Assembly (NCBI GenBank): GCA_943736015.1
Contig: OX031060.1
Span: forward strand, 10,677,501-10,741,500
Length of the DNA: 64,000 bases
Reading direction: 5' to 3'
Source of the DNA: Tridacna crocea
Lineage: Eukaryota; Mollusca; Bivalvia; Cardiida; Cardiidae
In this document: piece by piece, positions 19,164 through 30,800 of the stretch
Position numbering within the stretch: the stretch's first letter is position 1
Layout: the number at the start of each line of letters is the position of its first letter
The notes under the pieces: generated by a model
The model's input: the letters and a program-made list of their open reading frames with translations, nothing else
Told to the model about the DNA's origin: nothing
Database searches by the model: none
Made by a program: the position numbers and the translations under genes

Positions 19164-19394
19164 TTAACTCTTTACCAAAGGACAATATTTTAGACTCATC
19201 CAAATTGAAAGGATTTGCAGACAATAAATTCAATTTGGCTCAAATGATGATATCTGTTATTGATCATAAGGTTGAAAACAGTTTTGGAAAAGGAGAAAAT
19301 GCTGGTTACCAGCATTTTCTCCTTTTTCACAATGTTTTCCAAAAGGATTCTTTCTTAGGCTTGTTAACAGTCAGGGACTGCATGGTAAAGACTA
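19164..19394 (-). mobile_element. THE copy
   Basis: TTAACTCTTTACCAAAGGAC to CATGGTAAAG. Lies about 60 bp past the stop codon of the 1114-aa gene, probably in its 3' UTR. Confidence 0.85.
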
Positions 19395-19451
19395 GAAGTG
19401 ACACATCAGCAAAAGTATTCTTGTCTACCATTTTCTTTTTTTTTTAATTTT

Positions 19452-22400
19452 TCAAAACTTGTAGAAATGATTATAAAGTTTATCTTCATGGGACAAAGCC
19501 TGGGCTATCATGAGAGGTAGGCATTCCTCCACTGTCGAAGTTTTCCAATTATTTTCTTTACACGGTCGTTTCCGAAATGACACCATCACAGATGGCCCAT
19601 ATTTGCCACTGTTACTGATCTTCAACTTGCTCATGTTCTCGACTTGTGAAATTAACTTCTCGACGGGAGAAACCTGCTCCTTGTGTTGTTCAATCTCTTC
19701 AAGCAGTGAAGACTTCACTTCCCGGACCAGACTTTCCAATTCTAACCTCTGGTGGTGGGCAAGTCTGGTGTTTTCCTTTTGGTGGTCTATGCGAAGCTGT
19801 ATGAGTCGTTGTTGTTTGACGAAAGGCATTATATCGTTTCTGAATCGCATGTGATTGAATTGGTTACACTGTCTGTAAATGAAAGTTAATTTCACTTTTA
19901 ACCCTTTAGCCACAATACTAAGTTTCACCCGTCCCCAGAAGACAAAATTTCAGCCTTGTCTAAAATGGAAGCATTTGCGGACAACAGTTTTAGTGTGGCT
20001 CAAAAGGTTGAACTATTCTTTTATAGAGTAAAAAACATGATGGGAAAAGGAAATATTTTCTGCTTTTCCCACAATGTTTTCAAAAGGATTCATTCTCGGG
20101 GGTGTTAAAAGTTGTCATTGTGTGGTAAAGGGTTAAACAATCTAAAAAATGAAAAAAAAACATTGTGGAAAAACGAGAAATTGCTGGTAACCACAATTTT
20201 TCCTTTTCCTACAATGTTTTTTCTTCTCTTGCAAAGACCAATTTTACAGACTGAGTCACATTTACTTTGTCATCTGCAAATGCTGTGGATTTACAAATAA
20301 AAGTTATCCAGATGTAGATCTGACAGTAAGTACACTTAAGTAACAATTTACAAAACAATCCTTGGTTTTTACAATCCTGAGAAAGAAGGCTTTTGAAAAC
20401 ATTGTGGGAAAAGGGCAAAATGCTAATTACAGCAGTGTTTTCAACAGGCTTTATTTTCTTCCGAGTAATTGCTGTTGTCATTTCAAGTTTTAACTCATTA
20501 CCAAACGACAATATTTTAGGTTTGTCCAGATCGAAAGCATTTGCAGACAACAAAATTAGAATGACTAAAAAATTGAAATTTGTTTTGGGAAGGCTAGAAA
20601 GCATTGTAGGAAAAGGAGAAAATGCTGGTTACCTGCATTTTCTCCTTTTCCCACAATATTTTCTGAAGCCTTCTTTCTTAGGGGCGTCAAAAGTAGGGAT
20701 TGTGTGGTAATGGGTTAACCCTTTACCACACAATCCCGACTCTTAACACCCCCTAAAAGAAGCCTTTTGATAACAAACATTTTCTCCTGTTTTACAATGT
20801 TTTCTACTCTTAACAAAACAAATTTCAAATTTTCACTCACTTTTATTTTCTTGTCTGCAAATGCCTTTGGTTTGGACAAGCCAAAAAGTTTGTCATCTCA
20901 TAATGAGTTAACCCCTTTACTCCATGAATATTCATTTCTACCCATTGCTTGCAGGAGCCTTTGGAAAATATAGTGGCAAAAGGTGAAATTGCTCGTGACG
21001 AGCAATTTCACCTTTTGCCATAATATTTTCTACACTTTCAAAAGGTGTCATATACACATGAGAATCGGCTTCATCCTTGCTGTTATCTAGGGTCAATCAG
21101 AGATACCATAGAAATGCCTTATGGGGTAAAGGGTTAAACCCCTTTTCACACTGCATGACTCAAATAAAAAGTGGGGCAAAAATAATCACCTTCTATGCAG
21201 CTGTTCAAATTCGTCCCTGTGTCTGGCTTTTAGGAGTCTACTTCTCCTTATACAGTTCTGTTCAAAAGCATGAATGGCTGTTAGTTTCATTCTATCCAGA
21301 TCTTCTTTTTGATTTCTGAGTTTCATCAGTGCCTCTTTCAATGAATAATGGTTTATCTTTGGATGTTTTGTGTGGATTTCGTCTTCATAAAAATTCAAAC
21401 AGCTGATTTTCTCACCTTCCAGCAGGGCTGGACAAGAATTATTCATGGCTGAATACTTCTGATGGTAAGTTATTGCTGCTGTTAGATTAATATCCTGTGA
21501 TGGAATGGAATCAGTTTTCCATTTTCGTTTTACTTCTTTCATCAGATTGTTGTTTGTATCACCAACAAGCAGACTTGAGTCCAGACTTTGCACAGGATAA
21601 GTACTTGCAGTAGTTTTACAGCTGTTAACTTTTTTATTTGTAGTATTCTGTACCACTGCTACTCTGTTTGCCTCTGTTTTACTTAAGCATACTGTAGGTT
21701 TTGTATCCTGTAATACTTCAGGTTTTGCTTCTGTTTTAACTTTTTCTGTACAAACATCATCTTGTGTCTTTACAGAGTTTTCTAACTGTGCATCCGGTAT
21801 CTGTACTGACGGCTTTATCTCCCGTTCTTTTCTATTCTCAATGTCAACTTGTACTTTTACTACTGGTTCACTGGACTGGTTCACATGTTCACCTAGATTC
21901 TGCGTTACTGAAGATATTTCTATATCTATGCTACAAATGTTTGAATGGACAGTCTGTTTACTGAGATCTGATTTGGATTTATTGGTAGTGGCCTCAACAA
22001 TTGGACCAACCTGTTCAGCATATCTATCACATGTACCCTTCTCTGCCTTTTCAACCTTTACATTTATTTCACAAGCTGGCTTTACTTCTTTAAAGCTTTT
22101 TTTATCTTTGCAAACATTTTTATTCTTCTCTTCTGTGTCTATACTTTTGAAGCTATGAACAGAACTCAAAATATTCTCTTTATTACCATCGTCTGCATCA
22201 AGATCTTCAGCCAGCAATGTCTCTTCATCTATGTCAGAATCATCATAATCATTTTCCAGCCCAAGAACATCTTCAGATAATATAATATCTTCCTCAAGAT
22301 CTATCTTGGATATAGAAGCTTCAACATTCTTAAATCTACCTTCTCGCCTGCTTGTACTTTGAGCGAAGTAAGAACTGTCCGTGACTGAAAGACTGGTACT

Positions 22401-25400
22401 TTTACAGTCTCCAAGTATATCAACACTGTCTACTGGCAAGTTAACACATAAGTTATCATTGTTCTGGTCGTTATTTTGGTCTGTAAGTTTGGATTCTTTT
22501 AAATTATCTTCATTCTCCATTCTTCCAACGGACACCTTATCATGTTGTTTATCTTGCTCCTGTAAAGTTTTATCAGGCTCTGATTCCAATTCATCACTAA
22601 CCTTTCTCACATCACCATGTACATCTACTTTCTGATACATTAAGGTGCTCTCTGTTTCCTTGCTAACATTTCTGATTGTTGACAAGTTTTTATTGTCAAC
22701 AAATGTTTTACTTTCCATCTCATCCTTATTTTCTGCATGGTAAGTCTTTAATATCACTTTTCTGGAACTAAGCATTTTGCTTTTCCCAAAGTTTTGAACC
22801 AATGGGGTGCTGCTGATAGGCCTCATCCTATTTTTCTCTATATCCTGAGACTCACAGTGTGTTGGTGTTTCCCCAAAGGTTTCCACTATCCCTCTGTCTT
22901 TTTGAAAATTCATCACAGCCTCTATGGGTGATAAAGTGTTTGTCCCTTGGAAGGCCTCCTCAATGCTTTTGAGTCGTTTTGGAGTAGTGGGGCTCTCAGC
23001 ACTGGATGATAAATGTCTCTTTTTCCAATTTATAAGGTTGTATGTGTGAGTATTCTGGCTACACACATGATCAAATTTTGAGTCATGTTGGTCATCTTTG
23101 TGAAAGTCAGCTTTAAAACTGTCATGGTGTCCTAATTGAAACATGTTATTGGCAGTACACTCTTCTTCAACGACAGTTTCTCCAGACTGACCTTTAACAC
23201 TTTCCTTCTGTTCTGTGAATTCATGGTTTTTATTTTCAATATGAATGGCAGTCTGATCTTTTCCACTGGATTCACACTCTTCATCAGACTGGGAATCAGT
23301 ATATTCCTTATCTAAAGCCTCTTTATCTGTGTCTACAACTACTGTTTCCCCTGGAAGATAATCTGCGGTAGTCAATGTACAATCTGTTTTACTCGATCCA
23401 CAATCTTCAACAGAGTCAGAGTGGGTATTATTTGCCTGATCTAAATTTTCTGAATCAAAAACTTCATTTACTGCTTGTGCTGGTAGATAGATGTAATCTG
23501 GTTTATCCCTTGCTTCATGCTTATTTTTAGATAGTACATGTGCACTGGCTGAGCAGAGACTGTATGAATCGGCTTTCTGTGCAGCAACGCCAAGGTTAAC
23601 TTTGTCATCGATATACACAATGTTGATACCATTACTGACAGGAACAACTTTCACATTATCAGATGGACTGGTAACAATGTTATGCTCATCACAGCACACG
23701 TTAGGCACTAGAATGTCTGATTTGTCCTCTGCTTTTGGTACATCAACTGCTTTATCTACAATCGTATACATATTGGCATCTGGTCCTTCATCTGTTGTTT
23801 CAAGGCTCTTGTTCATCTGGCCTACAGAGAAATAATTAGAAGAAAGAACTGTCTAAAATAGGGGCCATGACTATTGTGAGAAAATTAACCCATTACCCCA
23901 CAACCCCTACTTTTGACGCCCCTGAGAAAGAATCCTTTTGAAAACACTGTGGGAAAAAGAGAAAATGCTGATAACCAGCATTTTCTCCTTTTCCCACAGT
24001 GTTTTCTACCCTTCCCAGAACAAATTTCAATTTTTCAGTCACCTTTGTCTTCTGCAAATGCTTTCAATTTGAACCAGTCTAAAATTTTGTCATGTGGTAA
24101 AGAGTTAACCAATGCTTGTTGCATGCAATTACTTGTTTTCCTACAATGATTTTACCTAGGTGAGTGGTTAATGCACAGGAACTTCTGTTTCTACCCTAAA
24201 TGGAGCACTTACAGAAATATCTCCTTGACAAAAACTCACAAAGATACAGAATTTAAAATAAAAGGGGTTTAAAATTTCGTAAATCTGAACATAGGTGTAA
24301 AGTTATGAACATTTTTATACAAACACTTAAGACTGTTTGTAAAACTGTATCCCTGGTAACAGCTTTACTAAAGAAAGTTCTGCACTGTAGCTCCGTACTG
24401 GTTACTTCGAAATTGACTAATATCATTGGTTGTAACTACGAATGATGGAACCTTATAATCCATCATTATTTATGATCAATTACTGAAATTTATAAAATAA
24501 AAAGTACTTTCTACCAACATTTTCTGCATTATTCATTTTCAACCTTAACATAGATAACTAGAGCTGTCACTGAATGTGACCTAATACCCCCACCAGCGCT
24601 TTGACAGAAACAGGCAATTATTTGTACACAGAGAGACAAACAGACAGACTCAGATGGACACAAGGACAGACAGGCTTATTCCAGTATAGTTTTTGCCGGG
24701 TATAAAAATCATTGTTTAAGCTGTATCTAATTTGTGTTCTGCAATTATTCTTCTCTTAAACTGGCAAGTATAAACTGCTGTGTTAACAGTTACTCTAAAC
24801 AAACGACCCCATATTTTTAATATCTCTGAGGAAAGGACAAAACTTTTGAAAACATTGACGGAAAAAGAGAAAACGTTGCTTGCAAGCATTTTTTAAAATA
24901 TTTTGTACCTTCAAACCTTTATCACACAATCCCCATCTTTAACAACTTTGAGGGAGAAGCCTTTTAAAAACATTGTGGGAAAAGGAGAAAATGCTGGTAA
25001 CCAGAATTTTCTCCTTTTCCCACATTGTTTTCTACCCTTAACAAAACAAATTTCAAGTTTTCAATCACTTTTATTTTGTCGTCTGCAATTGCTTTCAATT
25101 TGGACCAGTCTAAAATATTGTCATTTGGTAAAGTGTTAAAAAGGCAAATCCTACAACTGGAGTAGCAAATTGATTCTGACACCTGTAAATGCTTTCACCA
25201 GTCCTCTATTCCACATAAAATATTGTAGAAAACATGGTTGGAAAAGGAGAAAATGCTGGTTACCAGCATTTTCTCCTTTTCCCACAATGTTTTCTGAGGG
25301 CTTCTTCCTCAGAGTCGTGAAAACCCTGGATTATCTGGTAAAGAGTTAATTGTCATCAATTTTATATTTGCTGGTCTTACTGAATTGAGTTACTTCTTTG

Positions 25401-26120
25401 CAATTGTTCTTTTGCTCTTATACTACAGCAAATACAAAACTGTATTTGATGACTGCTTTAACTGCCAATTATAATTATAAACTCTGTCAATAAATACATA
25501 TTGAACGCTTATTTAACCCTTTACCAAACGACAAAATTTTGGACTTGTCCAAATTGAAAGCAGTTGCAGACAACAAAATCAGTTTGAATCAAAGATTAAA
25601 AATTGAGTAAGAAAGGGTAGAAAACATTGTGGGAAAAAGACAAAATGCTGGATACCAGCATTTTCTCCTTTTCCAACAATGTTTCCAAAGGAATTCTTTC
25701 TCAGGGTCCTCAAAAGCCGGGATTGTGTGGTAAGGAGTTAATGTATTTTCATTTTCAGTTTTAATTTCAGTAGTAAAGAAAATTCTAACAATAGGCATTG
25801 ATATGATCAATCCAAAAGGACATCTTACCATTTACATTTGCTGGTAAAACATCTTTGTTCTCAAAATAATTTACATCAATCGCAGTTGAGCACTTCTTGC
25901 CTTCCTTATCTGACGTTTCATTGATATCCTCAGTAGTTACAGTTACCGACACTGGTTCCTGCGCACAACCTGTCACATTATCCACATACTCAAAGAGGCT
26001 AAGCAGTGAGTCACATAAATCGTCCGTTTCATCAAGACCATTATCTCCGATATGATCTGCTTCTACTTCACCAGAGTCCCTGGGATCCTCCATCTCTTTT
26101 AGCTCTTCTTCCTCAGTCAT
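19452..26120 (-). CDS. Unrecognised acidic nuclear-type protein with C-terminal coiled coil, 1114 aa
   Basis: Three coding exons join in phase: 26120-25829 (within an exon that begins at 26134 after TTTGTTTCAG), 23821-21190 (2632 bp) and 19872-19452 ending in TGA. The product starts MTEEEELKEMEDP and is acidic and low-complexity over most of its length. Around residue 365 it has SPTTPKRLKS, which reads as a CDK-type site plus a basic nuclear-localisation cluster. A DYDDSDIDEETL acidic stretch lies mid-protein. The last roughly 220 residues (from SLKEALMKLRNQKEDL on) are charged and heptad-like, with MRFRNDIMPFVKQQRLIQL and LELESLVREVKSSLLEEIEQ, predicting a coiled coil. It ends EDKLYNHFYKF. 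I do not recognise the family. It is divergent from MEI4, which hints at shared germline expression only by position. The giant middle exon among short flanking ones is unusual for the window. Confidence 0.8.
19898..20135 (-). mobile_element. THE copy
   Basis: TTAACCCTTTAGCC to TGGTAAAGGGTTAA; its edge is 24 bp from the last-exon acceptor (19874). Confidence 0.85.
20155..20302 (+). mobile_element. THE fragment, core and long arm
   Basis: ACATTGTGGAAAAACGAG to TTTGTCATCTGCAAATGC; outer end lost. Confidence 0.7.
20338..20493 (+). mobile_element. Truncated THE copy
   Basis: Short arm and left core, then ACAGCAGTGTTTTCAAC, ending at the TTAA of the next copy. Confidence 0.6.
20490..20716 (-). 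mobile_element. THE copy, first of a three-element chain
   Basis: Long arm first, core centre GGTTACCTGC; its terminal TTAA (20713-20716) is also the start of the next element. Confidence 0.85.
20713..20911 (+). mobile_element. THE copy, second of the chain, half core
   Basis: Left hairpin arm deleted (GATAACAAACATTTTCTCC); long arm intact; shares TTAA on both sides. Confidence 0.8.
20908..21136 (+). mobile_element. Variant-core THE, third of the chain
   Basis: Same outer ends, but the stem reads GGCAAAAGGTGAAATTGCTC with complement (loop GTGAC) and the arms differ. The only other such copy is at 48244. Ends 54 bp from the large exon of the 1114-aa gene. Confidence 0.85.
23885..24107 (+). 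mobile_element. THE copy
   Basis: TTAACCCATTACCCCAC to TGGTAAAGAGTTAA; stem starts CACTGTGGG and ends CCCACAGTG, a matched change in both arms. Confidence 0.9.
24108..24557. other. Intron stretch, nothing recognised
   Basis: AT-rich sequence of the 1114-aa gene's intron; no repeat match within the window that I could see. Confidence 0.4.
24558..24705 (+). repeat. TAGAGCTGTCACTG repeat, copy 2
   Basis: TAGAGCTGTCACTGAATGTGAC, then CAGAGAGACAAACAGAC run; related to 15208 and 60450. Confidence 0.7.
24781..24912 (+). mobile_element. THE fragment
   Basis: Short arm and damaged core (GAGAAAACGTTGCTTGC). Confidence 0.6.
24914..25138 (+). mobile_element. THE copy
   Basis: ACCTTTATCACACAATCCCC to TTTGGTAAAGTGTTAA, core centre GGTAACCAG. 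Confidence 0.85.
25205..25349 (-). mobile_element. THE copy missing the outer long arm
   Basis: Perfect core and short arm ending CTGGTAAAGAGTTAA. Confidence 0.8.
25513..25741 (-). mobile_element. THE copy
   Basis: TTAACCCTTTACCAAACGAC to TGGTAAGGAGTTAA, 87 bp from the exon ending at 25829. Confidence 0.9.
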
Positions 26121-26253
26121 TTGTAGCAATAACGCTGAAACAAAAGTCCCGAGTGTGAGTACTGATTGATGATAAAGTTTTGTGATAAACTGATCAGTCT
26201 GATATACATGTACATGTTACTTGCCAAAGGGAGGATATTTTTGTTCTGATAAT

Positions 26254-26468
26254 AAACCTTTTGCCACACAACCCACAATTGAATGATCCTAAAGAAGACG
26301 ACTTTTAAAACATTGTGGGAAAAGGAGAAAATGCTGGTTACCAGCATTTTCTCCTTTTCCCACAATGTTTTGAACCCTTTCTTAGACAACTTTTCCCTTT
26401 GGAGGTACTATTAATTTTTCATTTGCAAATGCTTTCAATTGGAACAAGTCCAAAATTCTGTCACTTAT
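26254..26468 (+). mobile_element. THE copy, right end eroded
   Basis: AACCTTTTGCCACAC, perfect core GGTTACC, decayed long arm. Confidence 0.75.
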
Positions 26469-26609
26469 TTCAATAACCCTAAGAAAAAAGGCTTTTGTCT
26501 TGAAAATTGTGGGGAAAAGGTAATCTTTAAAACTTAATCCCAGGTTTTAGCCAACTTGACACAATAGTTTCTAGAATTTCAGAGACAAATTTCATCAGCT
26601 GAGCTGGAT

Positions 26610-26775
26610 TTAACCCTTTAGAAGATAAGAAAATTAAAAGCTTTACCAGAAAACAACTAAAGATGGCCAAAATGCAAAAATCTGTCATTGATCGAAAACA
26701 TTGCAGGACGAGAAGACAAATGCAGATTCCCAGCATTTTCTTTTTCCCCTTAATAATGTCAACAGGCATTTCATA
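26610..26775 (-). mobile_element. Strongly decayed THE copy
   Basis: TTTAACCCTTTAG, AACATTGCAGGACGAG and CCCAGCATTTTC remain. Confidence 0.4.
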
Positions 26776-26857
26776 TTTGACAATTTGAAGCAAAAAATCT
26801 CGCAATGATTGCCAAGCTTAGTTGATATCAACGCAAAAAGATTATAAATAAACTTAC

Positions 26858-27000
26858 AAAACTGTTTTGATTGGTGTCATTAAACATCAGACTAATACAT
26901 CTATTGTGTATTGTTTCAGTTTCGCGCAGTTCAAATTGATACGTAAAGATTCGGGGAATTCCGTCTGTGATGTCAGAGTTTTTTGTGTATCTAAAATTAG
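26858..27000 (-). other. Possible 5' UTR exon of the 1114-aa gene (upper edge unknown)
   Basis: A good minus-strand donor GTAAGTTTATTT lies at 26857. Reading through it into the acceptor at 26136-26135 leaves no in-frame coding path (a stop follows in the only matching phase), so the upstream exon would be untranslated. It holds two short upstream ATGs. Confidence 0.4.
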
Positions 27001-27870
27001 AAACTAAAAGTCTTGCAGGATGTTACTAAAAATTGTCAAGGTGGATAATTTGTTTTCAAAATCAATTATCAAAACGCCATTAAGAGCTTCTAAGCATGAA
27101 ATTTGATCTCCCGAACAATTTTGATGCCATTTTTTTAATGCCACTGCTAAAAGAACTTGAACCGAAACTTTCGGCGAAAGTTCCGATTAGATCTATTTTT
27201 TTTTAGCAAAATAATAAGACGTCATAGCAGCAAATATATGTATACAATGTAAAAAGTGAAATGGGCCTCGCTCTCTCTTGAAATAAGTTTCACATTCTGA
27301 GTAAACACCTGCGTTTTGTCACGTGAATTCAAAAAATAAAATTTAGAAATGTAAAGCGGTGTATACTTCCGGTAGAACAAAACAGTCATTCGGGGGAACG
27401 ATAGTAACGAAAGTATTGCCAGAACATTATAATACATGCAATCATAATTGTGCTTTGATTAAATTATATCCTTAATTGTATTTAATTTTACTGTAATTTG
27501 CACATTTAAAAGTTCGTTCATTGCTCAGTTTGAATATTCCCGCCTCTAAAGTCTGCTTCGTACGTTTTACAAACTCATAGGAAAAACTACACCCAGCGAA
27601 TTTGCAATGACAGACCAAAGACAACACTCAGAATTGTTTGGTTGGTATTTTGAAGCCATATTCTGGCAACTTTTTTTTTCATTTTATTTATTACAAAATT
27701 AACTTTTTTTGTTAAAGCAGTGCACATGTAGATCTAGCCCTTTGTGCTCTGAATAAATCCAAACTGGCATCATCGGCCTTGAAATAATAATTCTGATTGC
27801 CATTTCAAGGTTGCTTTTTTCAGGAATCTGTCAGTAAAGCAACTAAAGATCACACTTTTGAAAAGCAACG
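26859..27870. promoter_or_regulatory. Shared intergenic promoter region between the 1114-aa gene and MEI4
   Basis: About 1 kb separates the two divergent genes. It is one of the few stretches over 700 bp in the left half of the window with no THE copy. It contains a CACGTG E-box near 27319 and short inverted GAAACTTTCGGCGAAAGTT-like sequence near 27163. Start sites cannot be placed from sequence. Confidence 0.35.
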
Positions 27871-30800
27871 ATGGCTCTGAAAGGGGCTTTATGGGTTAAA
27901 TGTATGGAGCTACTAGTATCATTAGCTAAACATCAGGGTATCTGGGTTTGACTTGCAATAAAAAATACTGATTTACAATAAATGGGTAAAAGAATAACAA
28001 AAAATATTTTAAAAAATATGTTTTAGCTTTCTTGTTTGTTTTTTTTTTATACACTTTGAACAATATTTGAGTTTCAGCATAGCAGCCAATGCATCTTTCT
28101 GTGTCGTACCATGGTATTTTTGCATCCCTTTCAAGCTAGGAAATAGTTAGAGCTTCAGATTTACCACACAGTCCAATTAGTTTTAATGACCATGAAGTAG
28201 GAGGCTTTTAAAAACATTGTAGGAAAAGGAGAAAATGCTGGTAACCAGCATTTTCTCCTTTTCCTACAATGTTTAATACTCAATCAGACAAATATCATCA
28301 TCTGACACACAATTAAATGCCTTTAACTCTTTACCTAACAATCCCTACTTTTAACACCCTTTGGAAAGAAGCCTTCCGAAAACATTGTGGGAAAAGGAGA
28401 AAATGCTGGTAACCAGCATTTTCTCCTTTTCCCACAATGTTTTTTACCTTTCTCAAAACAAATTTAAGTTCCTTAGCCATATTTATTTTGTCGTCTGCAA
28501 ATGCTTTCAATTTGGACCAATCTAAAATTTTATCCTTTGGTAAAAAGCTAATTTGGACTAGTCTACATTCTTTTGTTGTTTGGTAAAGAGATAATGTGTA
28601 TGATTGAATTTCACACTAAGACACATTATTCTAGACTTGCTCATATTAAAAGTATTACGGATAACGACCCCAAAATCCTTAGCAAATATCGTGTAACATT
28701 AACTGTACGATCAGGATTACATGGGCGGATCCAGAGGGGGGGATCTGGGATCTGGACCCCCTGGAATTTTGGCAAAAATGTGGTTATCGGATTCGTGAAA
28801 TGATACTGGTTTGATATTGCACAGCATTTTTGTAAAATACAGTCATAAATTTTAAAAAAAAAGGTTCTGAATGCGGAGACCTCCTCATGGTTAGAACTGG
28901 AAACGTTGGCTTTTCTTGTAAACGGCTTACATCCACTGAAATCCAGATATCAAAGTATCATATAATAAGACGAGTGCATTTTCGGTGGGACCCCCCTTAG
29001 AAAGATATCTGGATCCGCGCATGGATTAAATGGCCAATCTTGGCAGCTTACATCTTTAAATATGAGAGTGCAGGGCCATATACACTCACTACACGTAACT
29101 CATTGATATATTTCATGTAACATTGATATTTTTGTATTTAGCGGATTTCAGCAGCTTTTGTCTTTCATCAAAGTGGCTGAATTCTTTTTTTATTTCGTGA
29201 TAAGGGCAGAAAACATTGTGAGAATAGGTGAAAATGCTGGTTACCTGCATTTTCTCCTTTTCTAAAGGCTTCTTTCGTCAAAAGTAGGGACTGTGTGGTA
29301 ATGGGTTTTAATACCTTTATTGGCAATTTCAGGCAATGTATTCCTTAGGGTGAAAATAGCTGTTGCAATAGCACTTATAAGAGGCAAACCAGCTGGAATT
29401 TCCGCCAAGGAACATACAGAAAGATTGTGTATGAAATGGAAATTAAACCAGCTGAGATGGAAACAGAAGTGGGAAGACACACAGAATGAAAACCTCCATC
29501 TTCAGCAACAGCTAAGACTACAAGATGAAAATGTGACGTCAGCTGATACCAGGGAGGATGAAGGTTCTTTAACTCTTTACCATACAATCCCTGACCCTGA
29601 GAAAGAAGCTTTTTGAAAACATTATGGGAAAAGGAGAAAATGCTGGTAACCAGCATTTTCTCCTTTTCCCACAATCTTTTGTACCCTTCACCAAACACAT
29701 TTCAAATTTTCAGTCACTTTTATTTTGTCATCTGCAAATGCTTTTGATTTGGACAAGCCTAAAATTTTGTTGTTTGGTAATGAGTCAATCTGTTTTTATA
29801 AACATTCAAGCTTTACCAAACGCAAAAAATTTAGACCTGTTCAAACTGAGAGCATTTGCAGACCACACAATGCTGAATTTAAACAACCTTGGAAAGGAAG
29901 CCTTTTTGTCCTTTTCCCACAATGTTTTTTACCCTGTCAATGGTAAACTTGATCGTTTGAGCCAATTTGAATTATCATCTGCAGTTGCTCTTAATTTGAA
30001 TGAGTCTAGAATTTTGTTGTTTGGCAGAGTTGAATATATAAACGATAGGGAAAAAGTAGAAAAGTAGACTTTCTCCTTTTCTCAAAATGTTTTCAAAGGG
30101 ATTTTTTTTTTTTTTTCGGATCATTAAAACTCGGAATTATGTGGTCTTCTGAAAAAAGTCCATACCAAAGAATTAAATGAGCAAATGCATAGCAGAAAAT
30201 CAGGGACAGGACAGGTTTCAAACCTAGAACTCCTGGACAAAAGGCTTATACCATAACCATCAAGCTAAAGAGAATTCTCTCTATCTCAGTTGCTAGATAC
30301 TGTATTTAATCCGGGATAAAGCCATGCATGAAGGAGTGGTCTCCCATAACCGTGGTAAAGAGCTAAAGCTTTGCTAGACTGTAGACTTTAAGACTCATCT
30401 AGGCATGACTAAAGCATTTGCAGACAACAAATTAGATATGACTTAAAATTTGTTTTAGGAAGGGTAGAAAATATTGTAGGAAAAGGAGAAAATGCTGGTC
30501 TCCAGCATTTTCTCCTTTTCCTACAATGTTTTCATAAGGCTTCTTTCATAGGGTAGTTAAAAGTCGGGATTGTGTGGTAAAGGGTTAAACCTTGAAATGT
30601 GAGGATCTTTGCTTCAAGAGTTCATATGACATCGACATCTGGGACAGTTTGTATTTAGAGTTATGTATTTGTCGCAAACTTTCTTGTTCATAAGAGCCAT
30701 GTATGCTGTGTGCTTCCTAAATTGTCACAGGACAAAAATTGACATTTTGAAGTCTTGAATTATTCTTTCATGTTCCTTTTTTTTTTAGATGTAAGCTGTT

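Noticed and set aside
20393..20710. Many 60-150 codon frames across hairpin elements (for example here and at 29624-30067)
   Set aside because: They cross palindromic element cores in both directions and repeat the same peptides ([21 protein letters not shown]) at every copy.
27601..27680. MEI4 first exon beginning at ATGACAGACCAAAG (27607)
   Set aside because: No donor in the needed phase follows; the exon at 27871-27937 has an acceptor, a start and the right phase.
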